Of a DNA stretch of 59,470 bases, positions 30,725-40,150 are shown piece by piece. Below the pieces are notes generated by a model. It had not been told where the DNA came from. It searched no databases and saw only the letters and a list, made by a program, of their open reading frames with translations. This DNA comes from Shewanella glacialipiscicola (lineage in GTDB: Bacteria > Pseudomonadota > Gammaproteobacteria > Enterobacterales > Shewanellaceae): assembly GCF_023283485.1 (NCBI RefSeq), contig NZ_JAKILU010000024.1, positions 1 to 59,470 on the forward strand, in the 5' to 3' direction. A program made the translations under genes and the position numbers. Position 1 is the stretch's first letter. Each line of letters starts with the position of its first letter.

Positions 30725-31196
30725 GGGCTTCTACCTCAATTTGTCGGCTAACGCGGGTATCACCACTCTCGCATACCGCTGTGCTATTAATACGATACTG
30801 AATTACCGCGCCCACGGAATAAGACGTACAACGGAGACTTACGCTACAAGCATGAAAGCCAACCACATCGGGGGGTACCCAAGAGCTTGAAACACTGGCG
30901 CATGTCGCCGTAGCGTTAGCGGCCGTATTCAATGGAAATAACTGAGCTAGTGCCGCATCGGCGCCACTGTTGGCGGCGGCAAAGGCTCGAGTGCCCCATA
31001 CTTCTTGGGTGAGTGCGGTATCGCTGTCCTGCACAATATTAATGAGAGCAGAAGCTAATAGAAACATCACTGTAATTACAAACACGCCGATAATCAGCGC
31101 ACTACCTCGTTGTTGCGCAGGTAATGACGCTCTTGATAGCGATGATCTGGATGATGAGCGTTTATATGCCGTTTTACGACCAGAGTTAAGGAACAT
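30717..31196 (-). CDS. mshP: MSHA biogenesis protein MshP (PilX-like)
   Basis: A 159-residue membrane protein. A basic N-terminus of about 30 residues precedes GSALIIGVFVITVMFLLASALINIV, a pilin-like hydrophobic helix without the usual Phe after the cleaved Gly. A PilX-like region follows (AFAAANSGADAALAQL) with six cysteines or so. It is probably a minor pilin or pseudopilin in MSHA pilus initiation. It overlaps mshO by 11 bp and mshQ by 8 bp. Confidence 0.88.
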   Translation of the reverse strand: MFLNSGRKTAYKRSSSRSSLSRASLPAQQRGSALIIGVFVITVMFLLASALINIVQDSDTALTQEVWGTRAFAAANSGADAALAQLFPLNTAANATATCASVSSSWVPPDVVGFHACSVSLRCTSYSVGAVIQYRINSTAVCESGDTRVSRQIEVEARE

Positions 31197-32052
31197 TAAT
31201 CACCTGCACTTGATGTTTGTATTGAAACGTCTCACCATTAACATTAAATCTAGGTTGTAAGTGCACCATGGCATTATTAACCAAGGTTGATGGCGTCAAT
31301 GTCAGAGGCAGATCGGCATTATTTGTTAAACTATTTGCCACACTTTGCGCCATCAACACGCCAGCTCCCATCATATTAGGTTTAGGCTGAATAATGCTGA
31401 AGCTATAGCTGGTATAACGCTGTAGTTGTAATTCATTACTCGCTGCGACTTTTTCAAAACAGTAACTTACCGGATTAGTGCCAAAATAAATTCGCTGCCG
31501 CGGTGAGCCTTCGGCAAAACGCAAGGCCGCAGTAAAAGTCAGTGTCACTTGATGCTCAAAAGGGGGAAGCGAAGTCGCAATCGTTTTAACCTGTGCTCGT
31601 TTTTGTCTCGCGCTGCTATACACATCGGCGTCAATCAAGGGATAGATCCAAGCAAATTGATTCTCACTAATCTTATTCTCATCCTGATTTCTATCAAGAA
31701 TCACGATCCCAGTACTCGCAGCAGCATCGGGGATGATTGGCATAGTGAGATAAGTCGTGCTGGCCTCGATAGGCACAAATTCAATACATTGATAGGTCAG
31801 CGAATTGGTATTAACTCGCAGGCTATTGGGCAAAGCACTACGCAGCTCACGGGTCATTCGCTCAACGGCAAAACGGCTCTGGCTTAGTACTTGATCGACT
31901 GAACTCGACTCAACAAAAATTCGGGTGCCAAATAGTATAAAACTACTCACGCCAACCACAAGAATACCCAGAATCAAGATAACTGTGACCATCTCGACCA
32001 AGGTAAAGCCTCGCGTGGATGTTTGCATGCGCTTTGCTGATAAAGAGTTCAT
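31186..32052 (-). CDS. mshO: MSHA minor pilin MshO
   Basis: A 288-residue prepilin. A short leader ends in TRG|FTLVEMVTVILILGIL, the type IV prepilin cleavage site with Glu5, then the hydrophobic helix and a large soluble domain (about 50-288). It shares one base with the end of mshD. Its place between mshD and mshP matches V. cholerae. It is processed by a prepilin peptidase encoded elsewhere. Confidence 0.92.
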   Translation of the reverse strand: MNSLSAKRMQTSTRGFTLVEMVTVILILGILVVGVSSFILFGTRIFVESSSVDQVLSQSRFAVERMTRELRSALPNSLRVNTNSLTYQCIEFVPIEASTTYLTMPIIPDAAASTGIVILDRNQDENKISENQFAWIYPLIDADVYSSARQKRAQVKTIATSLPPFEHQVTLTFTAALRFAEGSPRQRIYFGTNPVSYCFEKVAASNELQLQRYTSYSFSIIQPKPNMMGAGVLMAQSVANSLTNNADLPLTLTPSTLVNNAMVHLQPRFNVNGETFQYKHQVQVINVP

Positions 32053-32582
32053 CAGTAATTACTCCTCACCATATTGTAAGTAATCACTTCGCTGTCAGGC
32101 GTTGTCACATTAATGGTGACTAGCTTAGTATTTGCCATACTGCCATAAACCACACTGACACTTAAACGATAGTTGGGATAAGCATCGGCATAGGTTTGGG
32201 TTGAGTTAAGCATCTTACTTGTCTCATTTAAGCCGTTATAATCATCGACATCATTGTAATCGTTGCGGCCTTCTCCTAATTCAGACCCCAATATTGTCGA
32301 ACATGCAACGCCAGCTGCCGCACCACAGGCCGGCGTTCCACCATTGGCATTGGTGTTTTGGTCATAGCGTTTGCCCCAGATTTCATTCATCACAGAATGG
32401 GCAAGCTCAGCACTCTTCACTCGATGTAAGGTACTAGCCGCACGATCAGCTTGGGGAAATAACATACTGGTGAGCATCACTATCGCAATGCCAATCACTA
32501 ACATGCCTACCACTAACTCAATTAAGGTGAAGCCCTTACTCGATGATTCTTTGCGAAGAAATAAGCGAGAATTAGTTGGCAT
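32052..32582 (-). CDS. mshD: MSHA minor pilin MshD
   Basis: A 176-residue prepilin. The leader MPTNSRLFLRKESSSKG is followed by [20 protein letters not shown] with the conserved Glu5. A soluble domain follows with two cysteines (CGAAAGVAC) and a NDYNDVDDYNGL segment characteristic of MshD/PilV-like minor pilins. I chose the ATG at 32582, with GAGGG about 9 nt upstream. It overlaps the mshC 3' end by 11 bp. Confidence 0.91.
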   Translation of the reverse strand: MPTNSRLFLRKESSSKGFTLIELVVGMLVIGIAIVMLTSMLFPQADRAASTLHRVKSAELAHSVMNEIWGKRYDQNTNANGGTPACGAAAGVACSTILGSELGEGRNDYNDVDDYNGLNETSKMLNSTQTYADAYPNYRLSVSVVYGSMANTKLVTINVTTPDSEVITYNMVRSNY

Positions 32583-33045
32583 AAATATATCCCTCGGAGG
32601 ACACATTAATCAGCACAGTGTCATTAGCTGTCACGCGAATACAGCTACCATTACACGTTGGAAAGAGTCGACCTAAACTGTCGAAATCGAGGGTGAAGTT
32701 AGTGCTATTCGTGCTCACCAGCACTAATTGAGCTCCACCTTGAAAAGCTTGGCTATAAAGTGGATTGGGTGACAATGCAGTACCCGTACAAACCGTATCC
32801 GTGCGAGTGGAGAATTGACTCACTTGATAACCAGTATTAGAAACAGCTACGCGAAAACATCTGTCGGTATTATTGAGCGCCTTTTGCTGCACTTGACGCA
32901 GCTCACCTATAAACTCATTACGTAAACTATAGGCACTGTAGGAAGACTGAGTAAACAGGCGCGGCAATACCACCACAGCAAGAATTGAAATCAAGATGAT
33001 AGTCGTCACTAACTCTACTAAGGTAAATCCGGCCTGTTTTGACAT
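32572..33045 (-). CDS. mshC: MSHA minor pilin MshC
   Basis: A 157-residue prepilin from this start: MSKQAG|FTLVELVTTIILISIL is a normal short leader with Glu5. The open frame runs upstream to 33156, but that extension has no leader-like features. The C-terminal domain has a Cys pair in FPTCNGSCIRV. It is the first gene after the mshA terminator and likely receives reduced read-through transcription. Confidence 0.89.
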   Translation of the reverse strand: MSKQAGFTLVELVTTIILISILAVVVLPRLFTQSSYSAYSLRNEFIGELRQVQQKALNNTDRCFRVAVSNTGYQVSQFSTRTDTVCTGTALSPNPLYSQAFQGGAQLVLVSTNSTNFTLDFDSLGRLFPTCNGSCIRVTANDTVLINVSSEGYIYAN

Positions 33046-33190
33046 AGGAAATTTAAGCATTGCTCGGGTTAATTGCTGATTTGAAGTGCTAGGTTCAGTT
33101 TCTGCCAACCTTATGATTAACGCAAATAAATGTCGGTAATTTCTTTGTAGACTCATTTATTTCTAATCATGTATGCAGCGTATTTCACCT

Positions 33191-33215
33191 AAAAAAAAGG
33201 CCTGCTAGGCAGGCC
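33191..33215 (-). terminator. Terminator between mshA and mshC
   Basis: A 7-bp GC stem (GGCCTGC at 33199-33205 with GCAGGCC at 33209-33215) and a 3-nt loop are followed by eight U on the minus strand, 19 bp after the mshA stop codon. It separates the major pilin gene from the minor pilin genes. Confidence 0.9.
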
Positions 33216-33233
33216 ATTCTAGTATTAATTTAA

Positions 33234-33743
33234 TTAGCAATCTTCTGACTTAACTTCATACTTAGGTGTTTCTGTAGATGTTGCTGGTGTATATGTTACA
33301 TAACACTCTTTAGTACTATCAGTAGCATAAGGCGAGCCAGCCTGGTATATAGTTGCCATTGCTGAACCATCGGCTCCCTCTACAATAAACCAATCTACTT
33401 TATCAGTAGTTGTATTACTAATGTTCAAGTCCATCGCATTTTTTAATTCTGCAGCAGTGGATTGTAGGTAGCCGTAATGTGTTACAGCCGGAGTTCCTGT
33501 GCCAATATCTACAGATGGGGCAACAGTATCATTAAACGCTTTTTTCTCTTCACCTTTTAATGCAGCTTTTGAATAAACTAAGCTATTTGCACCTTGAATT
33601 GCGCCCTTCATACCTTGAATTGCAGAAGCACGCGCATCACCTTGCAAGTTAATAAACTTAGGTGCCGCTGTGACAGCAAGAATACCTAAGATGATGATCA
33701 CTACAACTAATTCGATTAAGGTAAAACCTTGTTGTCTTTTCAT
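33234..33743 (-). CDS. mshA: MSHA major pilin MshA
   Basis: A 169-residue type IVa pilin. The leader MKRQQG is followed by [20 protein letters not shown], with cleavage after Gly6 and Glu at +5. A globular domain follows, with a C-terminal disulfide loop C147...C169 at the last residue. The strong AAAGG ribosome site, its own upstream AT-rich gap of 143 bp and the terminator behind it fit a highly expressed structural subunit. It builds the mannose-sensitive haemagglutinin pilus used for surface attachment. MshB, next door, is a divergent paralogue. Confidence 0.94.
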   Translation of the reverse strand: MKRQQGFTLIELVVVIIILGILAVTAAPKFINLQGDARASAIQGMKGAIQGANSLVYSKAALKGEEKKAFNDTVAPSVDIGTGTPAVTHYGYLQSTAAELKNAMDLNISNTTTDKVDWFIVEGADGSAMATIYQAGSPYATDSTKECYVTYTPATSTETPKYEVKSEDC

Positions 33744-33886
33744 ATAAAACTACCTTTCTTTATAAGTGAGAACTCGTGTGAGTACTAATTAAATTAAACC
33801 ACTTTTAAGCTAAATTCGCTTAAAACTAAAATCATTTCAAATTAAGCCATTTCAAACATAAACAAAATAAAACTATAAATTACAAT

Positions 33887-34513
33887 CTAAGGTGTAAAGG
33901 GCGTTTGGGTAAAGCTTAACACTTTGCCTGTACCAGGGTTATACACGACCCCTTTAGCACCTGCTGTTGATAAATCTGGCGTTGGTGTGGGTACACCATT
34001 AGTTTGGTTTAACACCAGTGAAGCCACTTGGTGATAAACGCATAAATCTAAACCCGTAACGGTAGTACCTGTGATCGAGTTCGCACTGCCACCCGCACCA
34101 TCAATCATACGTACTGTGTAACGTTGGTTACGAGCATCATCAGTGTAAAGCACATTACGAGGTGCGCTCTGCAACACAGTATTAAACACTTCTTGGCAGC
34201 TAGCATCTGTCATCGCCGTGGCATCGGTCTCTGATATACCCGTTGGATAACCAAAGCGTGGGTCCAGAGCCACTGGTGTGCCGTCAAGAATAACGCTGCT
34301 ATTTTGGCGTCCGTCAACTTCCCACTGCGAGCGAACAAAACTCACTGCAGTTGATAAACCTCCAGCGACACCGTCAACACTAGCATCTTCAGCACTATCG
34401 GTAACATTTAAAAACCGAGGGATCGCCGTTGCTGCCAATAAACCTAAAATGACAATGACAATGACAAGCTCAATTAATGAGAACCCTGCTTGTTTCGTTT
34501 TCAAAGTTTTCAT
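33887..34513 (-). CDS. mshB: MSHA pilin-like protein MshB
   Basis: A 208-residue prepilin. The leader MKTLKTKQAG is followed by FSLIELVIVIVILGLLAATA with Glu5, then a globular domain with SFVRSQWEVDGR near 60 and two cysteines. It precedes mshA by 143 bp. MshB is a minor or alternative pilin in Vibrio and Shewanella. It is intact. Confidence 0.92.
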   Translation of the reverse strand: MKTLKTKQAGFSLIELVIVIVILGLLAATAIPRFLNVTDSAEDASVDGVAGGLSTAVSFVRSQWEVDGRQNSSVILDGTPVALDPRFGYPTGISETDATAMTDASCQEVFNTVLQSAPRNVLYTDDARNQRYTVRMIDGAGGSANSITGTTVTGLDLCVYHQVASLVLNQTNGVPTPTPDLSTAGAKGVVYNPGTGKVLSFTQTPFTP

Positions 34514-34586
34514 ATATGCCCCTATGCTTAATCATTTTATTCTAACAGTTAAATCAATTTTAAAAAGCTATTGAGATAACAATATT

Positions 34587-35081
34587 TTACGGTGCAGCCA
34601 AAAATGTAACGCTGCCAGAATCCAGTTGATAACCTAAACTATCGCCATTGGACGACAAATAGCTACAGCTATTATCTTGAGCCGAATAATCAGCGACCAA
34701 GTCCGTATTATCAAGTTCTGCCCCCATTAACTGCCACCATAAATCCTGACAACCTTGAGCAGTGAATGACTTAGGTTGTGGCCAACCGAGATCATTCATA
34801 CTGACGACACTGGTTTCTGGTTTTATCGATATATTGTCCAATACTTCCCAATTCAACTGCATCTGTTGCGGTTTACCTAGGGATAGCCACTGCGATCGCA
34901 CCATGACCAACACATTCAATAAACGAGTATGTTCGACTTCTAATCCACGCGCCGCAATTTGCGGTAACGTCAAAAAATATTTAGCGCCGACAACGGCCAT
35001 AATAACTAATACTAGCCCTACAGAGATCATACGCCCATAGATATGTAATAGATCATTATCGGCCTTTTGTTGGCTCTGCAT
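34587..35081 (-). CDS. mshF: MSHA biogenesis protein MshF
   Basis: A 164-residue protein with an N-terminal TM (about 20-38, MISVGLVLVIMAVVGAKYF) and a periplasmic part containing LLNVLVMVRSQWLSLGKPQQM, which resembles the pilin-like segment of MshB. The hydrophobic helix lacks a clear prepilin site. The exact role is unknown. It sits between mshG and mshB, as in other msh loci. Confidence 0.85.
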   Translation of the reverse strand: MQSQQKADNDLLHIYGRMISVGLVLVIMAVVGAKYFLTLPQIAARGLEVEHTRLLNVLVMVRSQWLSLGKPQQMQLNWEVLDNISIKPETSVVSMNDLGWPQPKSFTAQGCQDLWWQLMGAELDNTDLVADYSAQDNSCSYLSSNGDSLGYQLDSGSVTFLAAP

Positions 35082-35086
35082 TAGGG

Positions 35087-36307
35087 CTACTTCCCACCTT
35101 TAACTACATTGAGCATATCCCACATCGGTAGATATATACCTAGTGCTAATATTAAGACAATTACTGCGACAAAACCGATCAAAATAGGTTCCAATTTAGC
35201 GGTGAGATTCTTTAAATCATAATCAACTTCACCCTCATAAAAATCAGCAGCATCATTAAGTAATTGATCAATTTGCCCGGTTTCTTCCCCTACTGCGACC
35301 ATTTGCAGCACTAGAGGTGTAAACAGCTTGCTCTGATTCGACACCCTTAGCATAGAATCACCAGACTCAATTCCACGGCGCATACCGACTATTTTGTCAT
35401 GCATATAGGCATTATCTACGGCATCAGCCACTAAGCTTAACGCCTGTGTCATCGGCACCCCAGCGCTCAGCATCATAGAGAAGCTACGGCAATAACGCGC
35501 TAACGTTGACCGTTCAATAATCGACCCTACGGCAGGAATATGTAATTTCCATTTATCCCACTGTTTCTCGCCCTTTTCGGTATGGTGCCAATAGCGAATA
35601 CCGATAATCGAACCAATAAGCGCCACCAGCATTAGCCCCCAATAATTCACAAATAGATTCGATGTACCAATCAGCACTTTTGTCGCCCAAGGTAAGTCAG
35701 CACCAAAACGTGAAAACATCTCGGCAAATTTAGGGATCACCATAATATTCAGGATCACCATCGCAATCGCGATAGCAATTAATACAAACATGGGGTAACG
35801 CATGGCCGCTTTAATGCGTCGCCGCGTTTCTTGCTCGCGCTCGATATAGCCCGAAAGCTGAATAAACGCATCTTCTAACTTACCGGTGTTCTCACCCACA
35901 TGCACCATAGAAACAAACAAAGAATCAAACACATCGGGATGTTGATTCATCGATGATGATAATGGCCGCCCGGCTGTCAGCTGCTCAGAGATACTATTTA
36001 ACGCATCTTTCATTCGCTGAGAACGTGCCGTTTCAGATAAGCCCGCAATCGCCCGTAAAATAGGGATGCCAGAGCGCGTAAGCGAGTACATTTGCCGAGT
36101 AAAAATCTGTAATTCTTCTAGCGCGACTTTACTGCCAAACAGCTGAGCCAATGAGAAGGGTTTAGTCACTTTGGCCACGTTGATCTCAAGGGGAATAATA
36201 CCCCGCGACAGCAATATATCAGCGGCAGCACTTTCCGATGCTGCATCTAATTGCCCCGTCACGGGTTGACCTTGACCACTGCGTCCACGGTATTGATAAA
36301 TTGGCAT
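35087..36307 (-). CDS. mshG: MSHA platform protein MshG (GspF/PilC family)
   Basis: A 406-residue inner-membrane platform protein of the GspF/PilC family, with two GspF domains (about 70-195 and 275-395) and three TMs near 170, 220 and 380. Family marks are LEELQIFTRQMYSLTRSGIPIL, VGENTGKLEDAFIQLSGYIERE and VGEETGQIDQLLNDAADFYEGEVD. It couples MshE ATP hydrolysis to pilin extraction. It lies 2 bp after mshE. Confidence 0.96.
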   Translation of the reverse strand: MPIYQYRGRSGQGQPVTGQLDAASESAAADILLSRGIIPLEINVAKVTKPFSLAQLFGSKVALEELQIFTRQMYSLTRSGIPILRAIAGLSETARSQRMKDALNSISEQLTAGRPLSSSMNQHPDVFDSLFVSMVHVGENTGKLEDAFIQLSGYIEREQETRRRIKAAMRYPMFVLIAIAIAMVILNIMVIPKFAEMFSRFGADLPWATKVLIGTSNLFVNYWGLMLVALIGSIIGIRYWHHTEKGEKQWDKWKLHIPAVGSIIERSTLARYCRSFSMMLSAGVPMTQALSLVADAVDNAYMHDKIVGMRRGIESGDSMLRVSNQSKLFTPLVLQMVAVGEETGQIDQLLNDAADFYEGEVDYDLKNLTAKLEPILIGFVAVIVLILALGIYLPMWDMLNVVKGGK

Positions 36308-36309
36308 AA

Positions 36310-38070
36310 TTACGCCTCAATGCCTTGTTGACTGATAATATCCTTAGATAAGGGGATGTGTGATTCGCTCACGTCCTCGACCAACTTAGCGACCTCTTCA
36401 ATCGTCGTCATGCCTTCGCTCAAATATTGTAAAGCTGATTCAGCAAGCGGAGTAAAGTTAGGGCTATTTAACGCGGCTCTGGCGAAATCCTGTGGATTAC
36501 TGGTACGCATGGCATCAACCATCTTATCGTCCAGCTCAAGAATTTCAAAAATACCAATACGGCCGCGATAGCCACTGCCGTTGCAACTCTGGCAACCGGT
36601 ACCTATTTTAAAGTTTGCATGGGTAAAATCTTTACGACTCACACTAGTTAACCACGCCTTTTCCTGCGCGGTCGGTTGATAGTCAACCCCACAGTTATGG
36701 CACACCCGCCGCACTAAACGCTGGGCAATAATGACTCTTAAGGCACTGGCGACTAAGTAACTGGCAGCGCCCATATCCAGTAAACGCAGTGCACTGGTGA
36801 CCGCATCGTTAGTGTGTAATGTCGATAACACAAAGTGACCGGTTAACGCGCCCCTAAGACCAATCTCTACGGTTTCTTGGTCACGCATCTCACCGACCAT
36901 GATGATGTCGGGGTCTTGGCGTAACGTGGTACGTAAAACGTTCGCAAAATCTAAACCAATCTTATGGTTAACTTGTACTTGGTTTATTCGTGGTAATTGA
37001 TATTCGATAGGATCTTCGACGGTAATAATCTTACGATCAGCGGTATTAAGCTCGCTCAGAATGCCATATAAAGTAGTGGTTTTGCCGCTACCTGTCGGCC
37101 CCGTCACCAATAGCATGCCGTGAGGACGTTTAATTTGTTTACGAATACGCGCCAAAATAGCCGGTGGCATACCGGTTTCGTTCAAGGTTAATAAACCCGC
37201 CGATTGATCAAGTAAACGCATTACCACAGATTCTCCGTGGTAAATCGGCATGGTCGACATCCGCACATCAATATGATGTCCTTTGATCTCCATTTGAAAG
37301 CGACCGTCTTGTGGCAATCTTTTTTCTGAAATATCGAGTCCGGCCATCAACTTAAGCCGCAGCACTAACGCGGCGGCAATGTTAACTTCATTCAGAATCG
37401 TTTCGTGTAACTGACCATCGATACGCTGACGAATCCGCAGGGCTTTATCACCGGGTTCAATATGAATATCCGAGGCGCGCATTTGCACCGCATCCTCAAA
37501 AATCGACTGTAGTAACTTAACGACTGTGGTTTCATTATCACTGTCGCCTGAGGTGAGGCTGGCTAAATCGAACATCTGATCGGCGGCGTATTCCTCTTCA
37601 AGCTTACCGGCGATCTGAGCAATTTGGTCTGTGCGACGATATAAGTTATCAAAAGCTTGTAGCAGTTGCTGCTCAGGCGCCACGGCTAACTTTAAACGTT
37701 TGGGGGCAATAAGGGCTTCGAGGTGATCAAGCGCCTGTAAATCAGCCGGGTCGCTCATCGCCACGAGCACGCTGTCGCCTCTGTCTTCAACCGCTAAAGC
37801 GCGGAAACGTCGTGCTTGCACTTCAGGAATTAAGTGCACCACCTCTGCGGAAATAGGCAGTTTGCTGATATCAAGAAAGGGCACATTTAACTGCTGGGAT
37901 AAAAACTGCAGTAATTGATGCTCAGTAATCGATTGTAGATCGATCAAAGTACGGCCTAACTTTTTGCCGGTATTACGCTGTTCAGCCAACGCTTGTTGCA
38001 ACTGCGTTTCAGTAATTATCGATTCTTGAACTAACAGATCGCCTAAACGCATTTTTAATCTGGGCTTCAT
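36310..38070 (-). CDS. mshE: MSHA pilus extension ATPase MshE
   Basis: A 586-residue GspE/PilB-type ATPase. Its N-terminal MshEN domain has two tandem motifs of the RLGxxL...L..Q kind (R8-L9-G10 start, and KKLGRTLIDLQSITEHQL), the c-di-GMP-binding module first described in V. cholerae MshE. The second repeat has Lys in place of Arg. Walker A GPTGSGKTTT is near 325, with the Asp box DPIEYQL and the His box after it. A zinc tetracysteine follows (CHNC near 459, CQSC near 493). It powers pilus extension, and binding of c-di-GMP probably stimulates it. Confidence 0.96.
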   Translation of the reverse strand: MKPRLKMRLGDLLVQESIITETQLQQALAEQRNTGKKLGRTLIDLQSITEHQLLQFLSQQLNVPFLDISKLPISAEVVHLIPEVQARRFRALAVEDRGDSVLVAMSDPADLQALDHLEALIAPKRLKLAVAPEQQLLQAFDNLYRRTDQIAQIAGKLEEEYAADQMFDLASLTSGDSDNETTVVKLLQSIFEDAVQMRASDIHIEPGDKALRIRQRIDGQLHETILNEVNIAAALVLRLKLMAGLDISEKRLPQDGRFQMEIKGHHIDVRMSTMPIYHGESVVMRLLDQSAGLLTLNETGMPPAILARIRKQIKRPHGMLLVTGPTGSGKTTTLYGILSELNTADRKIITVEDPIEYQLPRINQVQVNHKIGLDFANVLRTTLRQDPDIIMVGEMRDQETVEIGLRGALTGHFVLSTLHTNDAVTSALRLLDMGAASYLVASALRVIIAQRLVRRVCHNCGVDYQPTAQEKAWLTSVSRKDFTHANFKIGTGCQSCNGSGYRGRIGIFEILELDDKMVDAMRTSNPQDFARAALNSPNFTPLAESALQYLSEGMTTIEEVAKLVEDVSESHIPLSKDIISQQGIEA

Positions 38071-39239
38071 TGGCTATCTCCTAGCTGAGTTAAACGTTGT
38101 TCAATAAAGGCACTCGCCTGCGCTGATAAGCCTCTATGGCCTAGTGCAGTGCGATAAGCTTGGCGTGCTTGGGTAAATTGTTGCTGTGAATCAAGCGTAT
38201 AAGCCAATCCCATCCACCATTTAGCCTGTATTGGTTCTTGTTGTAATAACTGCCTATAAGCTTGTTCTGCTAAGGTAAACTGGCCTAATTTTTGTGCGAT
38301 ATCCGATTGTGCCATCCACTTTTGCCTCGCGAGCAGGTGCGTGTCAGGTACGTTCGCTAACGTCGCCAGTGCCAAACTAGGCTGAGCAGAAGCTTGCTGA
38401 ACCCTAGCGAGAAGCAGCGCAAAGTCGACTTCTTGCGGATATAAGATAAGACCTTGTTGCAGCAGGTCGCTGGATTGAGCTAATTGATTCTGCCCATAAT
38501 GCAGCGCAGCCAATTGTTTACGTGCTTCATGCATGCCAGGGTCTAGCGCGAGTGTTTGTTCATAATAATCAATAGCACGACTGAGTTGACCGTCCTTCTG
38601 CGCCTCGCTCGCTAACGCAAAACGCTTATTTGCCAATTGCTGTGGCGTTAACGTCACTTCTGTTATCGCCATTTTTCCCTGTGCTTTTGGAGCAGTATTA
38701 GCAGCAACGCCGGATATGCTATCTGGCTGATTATGATCATCATTGGCAGGCATATCATCAACGAACTCAAGGCTCATGTCTGATTCTGACTCTTGTTCAG
38801 ACTCAGGCTCTAAATCAGTCTCAGGCACGGGTATGGCAAGCTGTTCAGCGGCAAAAACTGGCATAGTGATTTGAGCATTGGAGCCAATTTCAGCACGCGC
38901 GGCTGTCGTTACCTTGACGGGTGTCGTCACAGAATCAAGGCTTGCCGAGGTGGGTTTCCAAACTACGCTGTCAACTGGCACAGGATCTGTGGGAGCCGAG
39001 GTTAATGGATTATGTTCACTTGTGAGAGTCGGCGTTGCTTCAACTGGTGTTGCCATAAAGGTTTGCCAGCCATAAACAACACCACCGCCTAGCAGCAGCG
39101 AAAAAACGCAGAACAATAATCCGTTAAAATAGGAGTTAGAACGAGCTAAATACGGTATCTGTGGTTGGATAACGTTACTAAGCTCATGCCCCTGTTGGCG
39201 CTTATCGAGATCCTGCAGCATCTTGTTGATTACGCTCAT
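38067..39239 (-). CDS. mshN: MSHA biogenesis protein MshN (TPR protein)
   Basis: A 390-residue protein. One TM (about 38-60) is followed by a Pro/Thr/Glu-rich acidic linker (70-190), then several TPR repeats from about 205 to the end, such as GQLSRAIDYYEQTLALDPGMHEARKQLAALHY (quoted in part). The periplasmic TPRs probably bind the secretin or alignment complex. Start and stop overlap mshM and mshE by 4 bp each, so translation is coupled. Confidence 0.9.
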   Translation of the reverse strand: MSVINKMLQDLDKRQQGHELSNVIQPQIPYLARSNSYFNGLLFCVFSLLLGGGVVYGWQTFMATPVEATPTLTSEHNPLTSAPTDPVPVDSVVWKPTSASLDSVTTPVKVTTAARAEIGSNAQITMPVFAAEQLAIPVPETDLEPESEQESESDMSLEFVDDMPANDDHNQPDSISGVAANTAPKAQGKMAITEVTLTPQQLANKRFALASEAQKDGQLSRAIDYYEQTLALDPGMHEARKQLAALHYGQNQLAQSSDLLQQGLILYPQEVDFALLLARVQQASAQPSLALATLANVPDTHLLARQKWMAQSDIAQKLGQFTLAEQAYRQLLQQEPIQAKWWMGLAYTLDSQQQFTQARQAYRTALGHRGLSAQASAFIEQRLTQLGDSQ

Positions 39240-40144
39240 ACAACATCCTTAAAAAAATGCTGTAATCCAAGGCCAAACACTAGGGTCATTAGCGCTAAAA
39301 ACGGTAACCACTTCCACGACCATAATCTGCGGCTGCTGGCATCTTCGGTATCTTGAATTGCTGCGTTAATATGGGAGTTTTGCACACAAGCAGCGCCCTC
39401 GCCAAAACTTAACAACAAGGCTTTGTGGGCAAGAATATTGATCAATCTGGGGATCCCTCGGGACGCATGGGCAATTTTGCGCGTTTCCCGTGATGTAAAT
39501 AAGGCTTCGCCAGCGCGTCCTGCTATGGCTAATCGGTGGCGAATATAAGCATCGGTTTCGTCTAGTGTTAATGGACGCAGGTTATAACTAAAAGTAATAC
39601 GCTGCCTTAATTGCCTAAATTCTTGGCGTTTAAGCCGCTCATCAAGCTCTGGCTGTGCAAATAACACGACTTGCAGCAATTTGCGCGTCTCGGTTTCAAG
39701 ATTAGTGAATAAACGCAGCGCCTCTAGACTATCGTCCGGTAATGCCTGTGCTTCATCAAGCACTAATACAATGGCGTGGCCGTGGGCACTTAAGGCTAAA
39801 AGCTGTTGTTGAATAAGCCCTGTGAGCTGTTGTTGATCGATATTACTGGCATATTTAAGGCCCAGTTCACTCGCCACCGCCCAACGTAACTCCGTAGGTG
39901 TAAGGTAAGGATTCGGTAAATAAGCGCAATGGAACTTACTCGGTAATTCATTGATGAGTTTACGACAAATCAATGTCTTACCCGTTCCTACTTCCCCAGT
40001 CACCTTAATAAAGCCTTCACCCGTTTGTAGGGCGGTTTGCAATACTTGCAAGGCTTCTACGTGCGGTGATAGTCCGAAAAAAAATCCGGTATTGGGTGTC
40101 AGTGAAAATGGCGCTTGGCTGAGGCCAAAATGCTTCTGATACAT
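39236..40144 (-). CDS. mshM: MSHA biogenesis protein MshM (ExeA-like AAA ATPase)
   Basis: A 302-residue AAA ATPase. The N-terminus MYQKHFGLSQAPFSLTPN is typical of ExeA/GspA. Walker A GEVGTGKT is near 50 and Walker B LVLDEAQALP near 128. A C-terminal TM (about 278-296) anchors it, with no peptidoglycan-binding domain behind it. It probably helps secretin assembly, by analogy with ExeA. Confidence 0.93.
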   Translation of the reverse strand: MYQKHFGLSQAPFSLTPNTGFFFGLSPHVEALQVLQTALQTGEGFIKVTGEVGTGKTLICRKLINELPSKFHCAYLPNPYLTPTELRWAVASELGLKYASNIDQQQLTGLIQQQLLALSAHGHAIVLVLDEAQALPDDSLEALRLFTNLETETRKLLQVVLFAQPELDERLKRQEFRQLRQRITFSYNLRPLTLDETDAYIRHRLAIAGRAGEALFTSRETRKIAHASRGIPRLINILAHKALLLSFGEGAACVQNSHINAAIQDTEDASSRRLWSWKWLPFLALMTLVFGLGLQHFFKDVV

Positions 40145-40150
40145 AGAAGC

